DNA of 64,000 nt. Origin: an uncultured Clostridia bacterium (GTDB taxonomy: Bacteria > Bacillota > Clostridia > Oscillospirales > Ruminococcaceae). The notes below the pieces were generated by a model. That model did not search any database, had not been told where the DNA came from, and was given only the letters and a program-made list of their open reading frames with translations. Position numbers and translations under genes: made by a program. The DNA is taken from assembly GCA_947089135.1 (NCBI GenBank), contig CAMUJF010000013.1, positions 15,440-79,439 of the forward strand. The letters run 5' to 3'. The first letter of the stretch is position 1; each line of letters starts with the position of its first letter. Positions 24,282 to 32,375 of the stretch are shown piece by piece.

Positions 24282-27200
24282 TTAATTTGCTTCTATTTCC
24301 GCCGAGGTCTGATCAAGCTTCAAAACACGGGAAATACCCTTTTCCTGCATAGTAACGCCGTACATAACGTCCGCTTCATCCATGCTTCCGCGCCTGTGAG
24401 TAACCAAAATAAACTGGGTCGTATCGGTAAAATTCCTAAGATACTGGGCATATTTGACAACGTTTATGTCGTCCAAAGCAGCCTCGATCTCGTCCAATAT
24501 GCAGAACGGAGCGGGCTTTATTTTAAGTATCGCAAAATATATCGCAATTGCCACAAACGCCTGCTCGCCGCCCGAAAGAAGCGACAAACTTTTGATGACC
24601 TTTCCCGGAGGCGCAACGTTTATCTCAATTCCGGATTCAAGCACGTCCTCCGGATCGGTAAGAGTAAGCTCCGCCCGTCCGCCGCCGAAAAGCTCCACGA
24701 AAATTTCCTTGAAATTTTCATTTATTTGGTTGAAGCTTTCGCTGAACTGCCGCCTCATGTTATCGGTAAGTTCCTCGATAAGCTGTTCAAGCTCACGCTT
24801 TGAGGTCTCAACGTCGTCAAGCTGTCCGCGCATAAAAGTGTACCTTTCTGAAACCTCCTTGTACTCCTCTATCGCCGCCACATTGACGTTTCCCAAGCCG
24901 CGTATTTTCTGTTTTACATCGTTCAGATCCCTCTGCACCGTCAGCAGATCCTCAACGGGAGCCGCAATTTCCCGCGCCTCTGAAAGATACATTCCGTACT
25001 GCTCCTGCATATCGGAAATGATCCCGTCGTAGTTGTTCTGAACCGCGCCCTGACGCTCCTCCAACCTTGTCATTTCCCGGGAAAACTTTTCTCTGTCGTC
25101 TGTCAGGCTGCGTATTTTTATACGTCCCTCATTGGACTTTTGCTCCATTTCCCTTTTTGCGGACTGCTCCTCCAGGATTTTCGCGTTTATTTCCGACACC
25201 GCGTCCGCCGCGTTTTCCAGTGAGGACTTGCGTTCTTCTATAAGCTTTTCCTTTTCGGAAATGATTTTTTTCTGCTCCTCCAAAGCCACAGCAAGTCGCG
25301 CGGAATTGTCTCCCAATGCGGAAAACTGCTCCTCAAGCTGCTTTATTTCCGCTTCTAACGCGTCCTTGTCCTTGCTTCGTTCAAGCTGATAAAGCTTCAT
25401 TTCCGAAAGCTTTTCCGAAAGCTTTTCCCTTTTTTCCTTTATTTCCGTGCGCATTTCCTCGCTGTCCGCAGCCTGCTTCTCCAGTTCAGCTATTTCTTCC
25501 TCGCATTTCCGCAGATTTTCCTCTGCTTCCGCAGTATTTCTGTCGTTTTCCTTTATTTTCTCCGCGTACCGCTTTGCGTTTTCCACAGCCGCCTTTATCT
25601 GCGACTCATTCTGCTCCAGAAGTGATATGATACGCTTTATTTCCGACTCAAAACGTATCTTATCCTCGCCGATGACACGAAGCTCGTCCTTTGCGCCCTC
25701 AATGTCAAAGCCAAGCTTGTCGGTCTCTGCCTGAAGCTTTTCCATGCTCTGCTTGACTTCCCCGATACGCGCAGAAAGCTTGCTTTTTTCATTTTCAAGC
25801 TTTTCTATGTCGTTCTTTCTGGTAAGTACTCCGCTGGACTTCGCCGCCGAGCCTCCGGTAAAGGAACCTCCCGCGTTGATCACCTGACCGTCCAGCGTTA
25901 CTATTTTGAATTTGTAGCCGTACTTTTTTGCAATTACAGTTGCATCGTCAATGTCCTCCGCAACGGCAATGCGTCCCAAAAGGGAATTGAACACTCCCGT
26001 GAGATTTTCGTCAAAGCCCACAATGTCTACCGCCAAAGCCACAAATCCTGTGCAGTCCTCCAAGCCCCGCTCTGCCAAACGGTTTCCCTTTACCGACGTA
26101 ACAGGAAGAAACGTCGCGCGTCCAGCCTTTGATTCCTGCAAAAGACGTATACCCCGCTTTGCGGTTTCCTCATTGTCCACAACAATATTTTGAAGCGCAC
26201 CGCCCAACGCCGTTTCAATAGCAAGACTGTAACCGCTTTCCACCTTTATAAGCTGCGCCACAGAGCCGTACACGCCGCGAAGCTGTCCCGTTTTGGAGGC
26301 TTTCAGCACCTGCTTTACCGAGTGAGCAAAGCCCTCCATGCTGTTCTCCAGATCGGTAAGCATTCTGATTCTCTGCTCCTTGTCTCGGATAGAGAAACTT
26401 ATGTCCTCAAACTCTTTTTTAGTCAGGGAAAGCTTTTCCGACCGTCCCTGCCACAGCTTTGTCAGACCGTTGACGCGGTTGTTTACCTCCCCGGATTTTT
26501 CCTCCAGCATTCGCACGCCGTCCTCTGTCTCGCGCTTTTCCGCAGAGAGCTGCTCGCCGTTTTCGCGGAGCTGCTCCTCCTGTTCGCGGCACTGCTTTAG
26601 CTGCTCGGCAAGCTCAGTCTTTCCCGCATCTCCCGATGTTACCGCAATTTTCAGCTCCGACTGCCTGATATAAAGCTTTCCAAGCGCGCCGTTAACGTCG
26701 GAAAATTTACTGTCAAAGCTGTCCTGCTCGCTTGAAAGCTTTTTTAGTTCCTCGCTTGCGGATTTGTGTTTCTCTTCGGTATCAGAAATATCCTCCTCCG
26801 CCTTTTTCACCAAAGAAAGCTTTTCCTCAATGATACGGCGGTTTTCCTCACCGGAATTTTCCGCGTTTTCCTGCTGCTTTTCGATGTCGGCAATCGTTTC
26901 ACGACAGTGGGAAATATCGTTCTCAAAAACTGCAATATCCGAGTGGAGCTGTGTATTGGACTTCTCCGCCTCCAGTATTTTCGCCCGCATTTCCTCGATT
27001 TTCAGCGACGAGGACTCCATTTTCGTCTGCAAGTCCTCCGCCTCAGCTTCAAGACGGGAAATGTCCGCTTCAACAGCGTCGTACTCGCTTTTATTTATAA
27101 GTATCTTGTCGGAAATTTCCTCCAGACGCGCTTTCAGATCGTCAAGCTGCTTGACCCATACCGCAATTTCCAAGGACTTTTTCCTGTCCGACAATTCAAG

Positions 27201-27845
27201 GAATTTCGCCGCCTTTTCCGACTGGATACGCAAGGGTTCAACCCGGCTTTCAAGTTCTCCCATAATATCGTTGAGCCTGAGAATGTTTTCCTGAGCCGCC
27301 GCAAGCCGTCTTTCAGCCTCGGCTTTCTTGTAGCGGAATTTGGAAATTCCCGCCGCTTCCTCAAATATTTCCCTGCGCTCGCCCGATTTTGCGGACACTA
27401 TTTCCGCAACCCTGCCCTGTCCGATTATAGCATAGCCTTCCCTGCCAAGACCCGTATCCATAAAAAGCTCGTAAATATCCTTTAACCGTACCTGCGAACC
27501 GTTTATCATGTATTCGCTTTCACCGCTTCGGTAAAGCTTTCTTGTAACCGACACCCTGTCCGCAGGAATTTGCAGCAGACCGCGGTTGTTTACTATGTTA
27601 AGGGTGACCTGCGCGAAGCCCATAGGCTTGCGCTGAGTCGTTCCCGCAAAAATAACGTCCTCCATTTTGCCGCCGCGGAGAGTTTTCGAGGATTGCTCCC
27701 CCAGCACCCAGCGCACAGCATCGCCGATATTGGATTTTCCGCTTCCGTTCGGACCCACAACAGCGGTCAGACCCTTGTGAAAGTCCAGCTTTATCTTATC
27801 GGGGAACGATTTGAACCCCTGCATTTCAAGTGATTCCAGATACAT
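24282..27845 (-). CDS. smc: Chromosome segregation ATPase SMC
   Basis: 1187 residues, full length. MYLESLEMQGFKSFPDKIKLDF and GPNGSGKSNIGDAVRWVLGEQ form the N-terminal ATPase half, then a coiled coil, a hinge (~520-680, GVYGSVAQLIKVESGYSLAIETALG ... NAGGSFTGGS), the returning coiled coil and the C-terminal half with LSGGEQAFVAIAIYFAILKIKPAPFCILDEIEAALDD. It forms the bacterial condensin ring with ScpA/ScpB (not in the window). It lies between the radical SAM gene (4 bases after its stop) and the 144-residue gene, in the conserved rnc-smc-ftsY order. Confidence 0.97.
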   Translation of the reverse strand: MYLESLEMQGFKSFPDKIKLDFHKGLTAVVGPNGSGKSNIGDAVRWVLGEQSSKTLRGGKMEDVIFAGTTQRKPMGFAQVTLNIVNNRGLLQIPADRVSVTRKLYRSGESEYMINGSQVRLKDIYELFMDTGLGREGYAIIGQGRVAEIVSAKSGERREIFEEAAGISKFRYKKAEAERRLAAAQENILRLNDIMGELESRVEPLRIQSEKAAKFLELSDRKKSLEIAVWVKQLDDLKARLEEISDKILINKSEYDAVEADISRLEAEAEDLQTKMESSSLKIEEMRAKILEAEKSNTQLHSDIAVFENDISHCRETIADIEKQQENAENSGEENRRIIEEKLSLVKKAEEDISDTEEKHKSASEELKKLSSEQDSFDSKFSDVNGALGKLYIRQSELKIAVTSGDAGKTELAEQLKQCREQEEQLRENGEQLSAEKRETEDGVRMLEEKSGEVNNRVNGLTKLWQGRSEKLSLTKKEFEDISFSIRDKEQRIRMLTDLENSMEGFAHSVKQVLKASKTGQLRGVYGSVAQLIKVESGYSLAIETALGGALQNIVVDNEETAKRGIRLLQESKAGRATFLPVTSVKGNRLAERGLEDCTGFVALAVDIVGFDENLTGVFNSLLGRIAVAEDIDDATVIAKKYGYKFKIVTLDGQVINAGGSFTGGSAAKSSGVLTRKNDIEKLENEKSKLSARIGEVKQSMEKLQAETDKLGFDIEGAKDELRVIGEDKIRFESEIKRIISLLEQNESQIKAAVENAKRYAEKIKENDRNTAEAEENLRKCEEEIAELEKQAADSEEMRTEIKEKREKLSEKLSEMKLYQLERSKDKDALEAEIKQLEEQFSALGDNSARLAVALEEQKKIISEKEKLIEERKSSLENAADAVSEINAKILEEQSAKREMEQKSNEGRIKIRSLTDDREKFSREMTRLEERQGAVQNNYDGIISDMQEQYGMYLSEAREIAAPVEDLLTVQRDLNDVKQKIRGLGNVNVAAIEEYKEVSERYTFMRGQLDDVETSKRELEQLIEELTDNMRRQFSESFNQINENFKEIFVELFGGGRAELTLTDPEDVLESGIEINVAPPGKVIKSLSLLSGGEQAFVAIAIYFAILKIKPAPFCILDEIEAALDDINVVKYAQYLRNFTDTTQFILVTHRRGSMDEADVMYGVTMQEKGISRVLKLDQTSAEIEAN

Positions 27846-27849
27846 ATTT

Positions 27850-28851
27850 TTATTCCTTTTTTACAATTATCTCGCGGTTTTGCAGGCTTTTAGCGGGACA
27901 AATTTTAATCTCCGCACCCTTTTCCGAAAAGTACAGTATGTTGCATTTCCGCTGCCCCGCCGCCTTGCTTACGGCGTTTGCAGGAACGAAAACCGTGTAA
28001 TTCCCTTTTGCTTCGATCTGTTTTTCCATTTCCCTGCGGAACAGTATTCCCTCAACTATCTCTCGGAAAGCGGGGTGATAAAGTCCTCCGAGCATATCCG
28101 CCTCTGTCGTTTCGGACGCGTGCAGACCCAGCTTTATGACCCGTACCCCCGCCGCTTCAAACATTTCAAGCATATCCGCGCAAAGCTCCGCCGCCGTATC
28201 AAGCTCATAGGGTACGTACTCACCGCTTTGGAAAAGCTCACCCAAGCGGGTATTTTTAAGTATCACGGTAGGGTACAGCCTTGCAGTTTGCGGAGCGAGA
28301 GCGATTATCCGCCGCGCTGTTTCCATATCCTTTTCAGGCGTAGAGCAGTACAGACCTATCATCATCTGCAAACCCAGTTCAAAGCCGTACTTCTTTATTA
28401 TCGAGGAGGCTTCCTCAACCTGAGCGGCTGTATGTCCCCTGCGGTTTGCGGACAGAACGCCGTCGTCCATGGACTGCGCCCCAAGCTCTATCGCGGTCGT
28501 TCCGTAGCTTTTCAGTATTTCAAGAATTTCCGTGTTTATACAGTCGGGACGGGTAGAACAGCGGATACCGCGCACCTTTCCGCTTCGTACAAAGGGGTAC
28601 GCCGCTTCAAGAAGCGATATCATATAGTCTCTGTCAACAGCGGTAAAGCTGCCGCCGAAAAAAGCTATCTCGGAGTCGCCGTCGGGAAGCTTCTCACAGG
28701 CTGTTTCAAGAGTACGTCCGACTTCTTCCGCAGAGGGCGCGGAAACGGTGCTGCTTATGACACGCTGATTACAGAACGAACAGGCGTTGGGACACCCCAT
28801 ATGGGGTATAAAAATCGCAATATTGCTGTGCCGTTTTTTAGCCGTACCCAT
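27850..28851 (-). CDS. Radical SAM protein (Elp3-like)
   Basis: 333 residues with the CPNACSFCNQRVIS cluster motif (C-x3-C-x2-C), FFGGSFTAVD and TRPDCINTEILEIL, typical of the Elp3/YhcC-like radical SAM group; no GNAT domain is present. These enzymes bind a [4Fe-4S] cluster and SAM. The position between rnc and smc is common in Clostridia; the function there is unknown. Its start touches the rnc stop at 28851, suggesting translational coupling. Confidence 0.85.
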   Translation of the reverse strand: MGTAKKRHSNIAIFIPHMGCPNACSFCNQRVISSTVSAPSAEEVGRTLETACEKLPDGDSEIAFFGGSFTAVDRDYMISLLEAAYPFVRSGKVRGIRCSTRPDCINTEILEILKSYGTTAIELGAQSMDDGVLSANRRGHTAAQVEEASSIIKKYGFELGLQMMIGLYCSTPEKDMETARRIIALAPQTARLYPTVILKNTRLGELFQSGEYVPYELDTAAELCADMLEMFEAAGVRVIKLGLHASETTEADMLGGLYHPAFREIVEGILFRREMEKQIEAKGNYTVFVPANAVSKAAGQRKCNILYFSEKGAEIKICPAKSLQNREIIVKKE

Positions 28852-29537
28852 TATACCTTGTAGCCCATAAGCTGCAATGCTTCACAAGCGGCAGCCTGCT
28901 CTGCCTGTTTTTTGCTGTGACCCTCTCCCGTACCTATTACATTGCTGTTCAACCGTACCTGCACCACGAATTTGCGGTCATGATCGGGACCCGTCTGATC
29001 TGCAAGAACGTACTCCACCCGCTCCTCAGGATTTTTCTGTATGATCTCCTGAAGCATGGTCTTGTAGTCGTGGAGGGACTTTGAACCCGTCGCCTCAATA
29101 TTTTTCGGTATAAATGACAGCACATATTTTTCCGCAGCCTCCATGCCTCCGTCAAGAAAAACGGCGGCGATAACGGCTTCAAAAGCGTCCGAAACTATAG
29201 AGGGACGCGTCCTGCCGCCGCTGTTTTCCTCGCCCTTTCCCAACAGAATGTGGCTTCCCAAATCAATTTTTTTCGAGAACTCGAACAGAGCCTTTTCACA
29301 CACCAAAGAAGCTCTTATTTTGGTCAGTTCCCCCTCCGGCAAGTGCTTGAAGTGGGTAAAAAGGTGCTTTGACACGACAATGGAAAGCACGCTGTCACCC
29401 AAAAATTCAAGCCGCTCGTTGGAATGTCTGCCCCGCTTTACTTCGTTCGCATATGACGAATGTGACAGAGCCTCGTGCAGCAGTTCCTTGTTTTTAAAGG
29501 TATAGCCGATCTTCTTTTCAAATTCCGTGAAATCCAT
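28851..29537 (-). CDS. rnc: Ribonuclease III
   Basis: 228 residues from ATG 29537 (AGGATTTTAAA upstream). The endonuclease domain has ERLEFLGDSVLSIVVS with the catalytic acidic cluster and SDAFEAVIAAVFLDGG; the double-stranded RNA-binding domain is at the C-terminus (YKTMLQEIIQKNP ... GTGEGHSKKQAEQAAACEALQLMG). It processes rRNA precursors and double-stranded RNA. The plsX stop is 28 bases upstream; no acpP gene lies between them, unlike the usual plsX-acpP-rnc order. Confidence 0.96.
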   Translation of the reverse strand: MDFTEFEKKIGYTFKNKELLHEALSHSSYANEVKRGRHSNERLEFLGDSVLSIVVSKHLFTHFKHLPEGELTKIRASLVCEKALFEFSKKIDLGSHILLGKGEENSGGRTRPSIVSDAFEAVIAAVFLDGGMEAAEKYVLSFIPKNIEATGSKSLHDYKTMLQEIIQKNPEERVEYVLADQTGPDHDRKFVVQVRLNSNVIGTGEGHSKKQAEQAAACEALQLMGYKV

Positions 29538-29565
29538 TTTAAAATCCTCCGTATATGAGGTCGAT

Positions 29566-30582
29566 TTATTTTGTTTCCGCTGTGCTTTTCTTTTCAAGAG
29601 AAGTGAGAGACGTTGTTATTTCCTCAATTACCTTGCCCTCAACGCAGTTCTTCGCCTGTCTTATGGCATTATAGAAAGCCGTGCCGTTGGACGAGCCGTG
29701 CGCCTTTATAACGGGTTTTGAAATACCCAGCAGCACCGCGCCGCCGACCTCGGTGTAATCCATTTTTTTCTTGAACGCCTTGATTTTTTTCATAATCATA
29801 AGAGCGGCAAGCTTGCCTCCGAGGCTTGTCATAAGCATATCCTTCAGAGTATGGCTGAAAAACGAGCCCATACCCTCGTAAAGCTTCAGCAGGACGTTCC
29901 CCGTAAAGCCGTCGGAGACTACCACCTCGCACGCTCCGAACGGTATCTCCCGCGCTTCAAGGTTTCCGTAAAAGCTTACTGGAGCGGTCTTGAACTGCCT
30001 ATAGGCTTCAAGTTCCAGCTCTCTGCCCTTAGTGTCTTCGGAACCGACGTTGACAAGTCCCACTTTGGGGGACTTAACGCCCATGACCTTGCTCATGTAG
30101 CAGCTTCCCATAATACCGAACTGGACGAGCATTTCGGGACGGCAATCCACGTTTGCGCCGCCGTCAACAAGTATCATATGTCCCTTTGCGGTCGGCATAA
30201 TCGGAGCAAGAGCCGCCCGCTTTACGCCCTTGATACGCTTTGCGATAAATGTCGCGCCCACAACAAGCGCGCCCGTGCTGCCCGCGGAAACAAAAGCGTC
30301 TCCCTTTCCCTCGGCAAGAGCTTTAAGTCCCACAGCCATAGAGCAGTCGGATTTTTCCTTTATGACAGCGGTAGGCTCCTCGTGAATGTCAATAACCGAT
30401 TCGGTATGTATTATTGATATTTTATCGAGAGATATTCCGTTTTTCTCGGCGGTTTCTCTGATAATTTTTTCATTTCCCGTGAGTACAACCTCAACGTCCA
30501 GCTTTTGTACAGCCTCCACCGCGCCTTTCAGGACTTCCAACGGGGCGTTGTCCCCGCCGAATGCGTCTACTATTATTTTCAT
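29566..30582 (-). CDS. plsX: Phosphate acyltransferase PlsX
   Basis: 338 residues, starting MKIIVDAFGGDNAPLEVLKGAVEA, the invariant PlsX opening. LVDGGANVDCRPEMLVQFGIMGSCYM and VVSDGFTGNVLLKLYEG are further landmarks. It converts acyl-ACP to acyl-phosphate for phospholipid synthesis (used by PlsY) and links to the FakA-like gene. GAAAGGAAG lies before the start. A near-identical copy of its first ~16 codons with upstream bases lies at 31243-31308. Confidence 0.96.
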   Translation of the reverse strand: MKIIVDAFGGDNAPLEVLKGAVEAVQKLDVEVVLTGNEKIIRETAEKNGISLDKISIIHTESVIDIHEEPTAVIKEKSDCSMAVGLKALAEGKGDAFVSAGSTGALVVGATFIAKRIKGVKRAALAPIMPTAKGHMILVDGGANVDCRPEMLVQFGIMGSCYMSKVMGVKSPKVGLVNVGSEDTKGRELELEAYRQFKTAPVSFYGNLEAREIPFGACEVVVSDGFTGNVLLKLYEGMGSFFSHTLKDMLMTSLGGKLAALMIMKKIKAFKKKMDYTEVGGAVLLGISKPVIKAHGSSNGTAFYNAIRQAKNCVEGKVIEEITTSLTSLEKKSTAETK

Positions 30583-30598
30583 ATGGTTACTTCCTTTC
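30534..30598 (-). repeat. Direct repeat copy A (start of plsX)
   Basis: The plsX 5' end and its Shine-Dalgarno. It matches 31243-31308 in about 60 of 65 positions and in the same orientation; the ~650 bases between the copies carry two small genes. Confidence 0.85.
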
Positions 30599-30600
30599 AG

Positions 30601-30849
30601 TTATAATTCGGATTTGATTTCCTTGGCAATTTCATAATAGTGTTCGGGACTTATATTACTCCCGAAGTATTTTTGCATTACTGCTGCAACAGCCAAAGCA
30701 ATTTGTTCGGCAGAACAGTCGGACGAAATTAAATTACTTATCTCAACAGCCTCCGAAAGATATTCGTCGTCGGGCGCGCCGTGCTTTAACAGCAAGTAAT
30801 AATCGTGCTTGTCAATATATTTTTTTACAACAGTAAGCGTGTCACTCAT
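30601..30849 (-). CDS. Hypothetical protein, 82 residues
   Basis: Soluble, mostly helical (MSDTLTVVKKYIDKHDYYLLLKHGAPDDEYLSEAVEISNL...). AAAGGTGA precedes ATG 30849, and the end is 18 bases before plsX. The shape (small, acidic, helical) resembles DUF1871-like proteins but I do not claim a family. It is one of two genes inside the segment flanked by the plsX-start duplication. Confidence 0.6.
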   Translation of the reverse strand: MSDTLTVVKKYIDKHDYYLLLKHGAPDDEYLSEAVEISNLISSDCSAEQIALAVAAVMQKYFGSNISPEHYYEIAKEIKSEL

Positions 30850-30897
30850 ATAATTTTCACCTTTATTTTTTACAAATTCAGCAGATAGCTTTCCAAG

Positions 30898-31233
30898 TCA
30901 GGCAAATCCTCCGAACCAAGTGACAACTCCTACAATAAACATAATGAATATTCCCGCTAAAGAAAATATACACGAAATTATTTTTAATGCGATATGTAAT
31001 TTTTTCATTTTAAATACAATTACCGAAATGCTGACAAAAAATAAAACGCTGCATAAAAACATAATCGGTACCCATATTTTTACGGCGGTCCAATATCTCT
31101 CCGCTTCTTTGCCGAAATCGTCAATGCTTCCGATCATCTGACTAATGACCGTTAAATACAGCAGCCACAATATCGCTTCCGCAATAAGAAAGCAGACGGC
31201 AATATAAAACGCTTTTGACTTTTTATTGTTCAT
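30898..31233 (-). CDS. Hypothetical three-TM membrane protein
   Basis: 111 residues from ATG 31233, with three hydrophobic segments (AFYIAVCFLIAEAILWLLYLTVI, IWVPIMFLCSVLFFVSISVIVF, IALKIISCIFSLAGIFIMFIVGVV). Function unknown. The Shine-Dalgarno GGAAGGA comes from the end of the decayed plsX copy. The leader AAGGATAATAAAATG is also found in front of the gene at 31895-32371. Confidence 0.6.
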   Translation of the reverse strand: MNNKKSKAFYIAVCFLIAEAILWLLYLTVISQMIGSIDDFGKEAERYWTAVKIWVPIMFLCSVLFFVSISVIVFKMKKLHIALKIISCIFSLAGIFIMFIVGVVTWFGGFA

Positions 31234-31242
31234 TTTATTATC

Positions 31243-31308
31243 CTTCCAACGGGGCGTTGTCCCCGCCGAATGCGTCAACTATTATTTTCATTATGTGTAC
31301 TTCCTTTC
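31243..31308 (-). repeat. Direct repeat copy B (plsX start remnant)
   Basis: On the minus strand this encodes MKIIVDAFGGDNAPLE, then one Gly codon and a stop, with its own AAGGAAG ribosome site. It is a duplicated 5' end of plsX placed directly before the 111-residue membrane protein gene. Confidence 0.85.
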
Positions 31309-31318
31309 TTTTGGAAAT

Positions 31319-31849
31319 TTACCTATGAGAGTATATCAACTCGGTTATTCCGTTGTAATTCCGCGTTGAAAGCAGCTTTAATTTTATTTCGCAATGCTCT
31401 GTACCGAAAAGCCGTATGCCTGCGCCCAATATCGTCGGTATTACCGAAATTTGGTACTCGTCTATAAGGTCGTCTTTTGCAAGCTGTCCGACAATGCTTG
31501 CCCCGCCGCATATCCAGATATTTTTCCCGTCACGGCTTTTCAGCTCCTTTACAATTTCGGCGGGAGCTTTGTCCGTAAAAAATATATTGTTTTTGGGAGG
31601 CAGCTTTTTATGCGTGATAACATAGCTTGTCAAATCTTCGTATACCCACTCAGAGGGGGACAATTCTGTTACTATCTGATCATAGGTATTCCACCCCATT
31701 ATGACCGTATCGACGTCCTTCACAAATTCCGAATAAGAGTCAACATTTTCCGTATCGGAATCCTGTCCGACAAGCCAGTCCACACCGCCCCGTTTGTCGG
31801 CAATATATCCGTCAAGGCTCATTGCAATAAAAAGAACAGCTTTTCTCAC
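31319..31849 (-). CDS. Dihydrofolate reductase family protein (RibD C-terminal-like)
   Basis: 176 residues: MRKAVLFIAMSLDGYIADKRGGVDWL, VIMGWNTYDQI, IWICGGASIVGQL and DEYQISVIPTILGAGIRLF match the RibD_C/YwjB group, NADPH-binding proteins of DHFR fold. Many are of unknown substrate and the group is not a true FolA. The start is GTG 31849, with AAAGGAGGTC 7 bases upstream. It lies between the copy-B repeat and a PH-like membrane protein. Confidence 0.85.
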   Translation of the reverse strand: MRKAVLFIAMSLDGYIADKRGGVDWLVGQDSDTENVDSYSEFVKDVDTVIMGWNTYDQIVTELSPSEWVYEDLTSYVITHKKLPPKNNIFFTDKAPAEIVKELKSRDGKNIWICGGASIVGQLAKDDLIDEYQISVIPTILGAGIRLFGTEHCEIKLKLLSTRNYNGITELIYSHR

Positions 31850-31894
31850 GGAACGACCTCCTTTGATCCTTAAACATATTCTTCACATATATCC

Positions 31895-32371
31895 TTATTT
31901 TTTCGGTCTGATATTTGTTTTGACAATTAAAAACCGTTCAAATTCGTCCGTTGTTATATTGTCCAAGCATTTTCCAATTACAAATGCTCGGTTATCGCTT
32001 ATGTATATAAAATAATGTCCTTTGACCTCTTTTATTTCGGTAATGTCTGAATAATTGACTGTGACTTCGCCCCCATTGCAAATCACCTTAAAATTGCGGT
32101 CGTAAAAAATATAACGATTGTTTGATTCTTTGCACCAAAGACGTACTGCAAAAATCATAAACAACAAGGGAATAAGAAACAAAAATATTAATATAGCCAA
32201 AAATAAATTTTTATCATCAACGCCCTCGACTGCTGAATAAAGTATAAAAAATCCTCCCGCAATTATCGACGGAATACAAAAAAGTCCCAGCACAAAAACG
32301 CAAGTGTAAAATATCGGAGAAATTTTTCTGTACTTCATTTTGAATGTAAAATCATAGATAGGCTCTTCCAT
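31895..32371 (-). CDS. Membrane protein with PH/YcxB-like tail
   Basis: 158 residues. Two hydrophobic helices (IFYTCVFVLGLFCIPSIIAGGFFILYS and LFLAILIFLFLIPLLFMIFAVRLW) are followed by a beta-rich C-terminal part (YIFYDRNFKVICNGGEVTVNYSDITEIKEVKGHYFIYISDNRAFVIGKCLD) that resembles YcxB-like/PH domains. Function unknown. AAAGGATAATAAA precedes ATG 32371, the same leader as the gene at 30898-31233. It begins 5 bases after trmFO. Confidence 0.6.
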   Translation of the reverse strand: MEEPIYDFTFKMKYRKISPIFYTCVFVLGLFCIPSIIAGGFFILYSAVEGVDDKNLFLAILIFLFLIPLLFMIFAVRLWCKESNNRYIFYDRNFKVICNGGEVTVNYSDITEIKEVKGHYFIYISDNRAFVIGKCLDNITTDEFERFLIVKTNIRPKK

Positions 32372-32375
32372 TTTA

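Noticed and set aside
31319..31849. True FolA dihydrofolate reductase
   Set aside because: The motifs fit the RibD C-terminal-like group rather than FolA, so no folA symbol was given.
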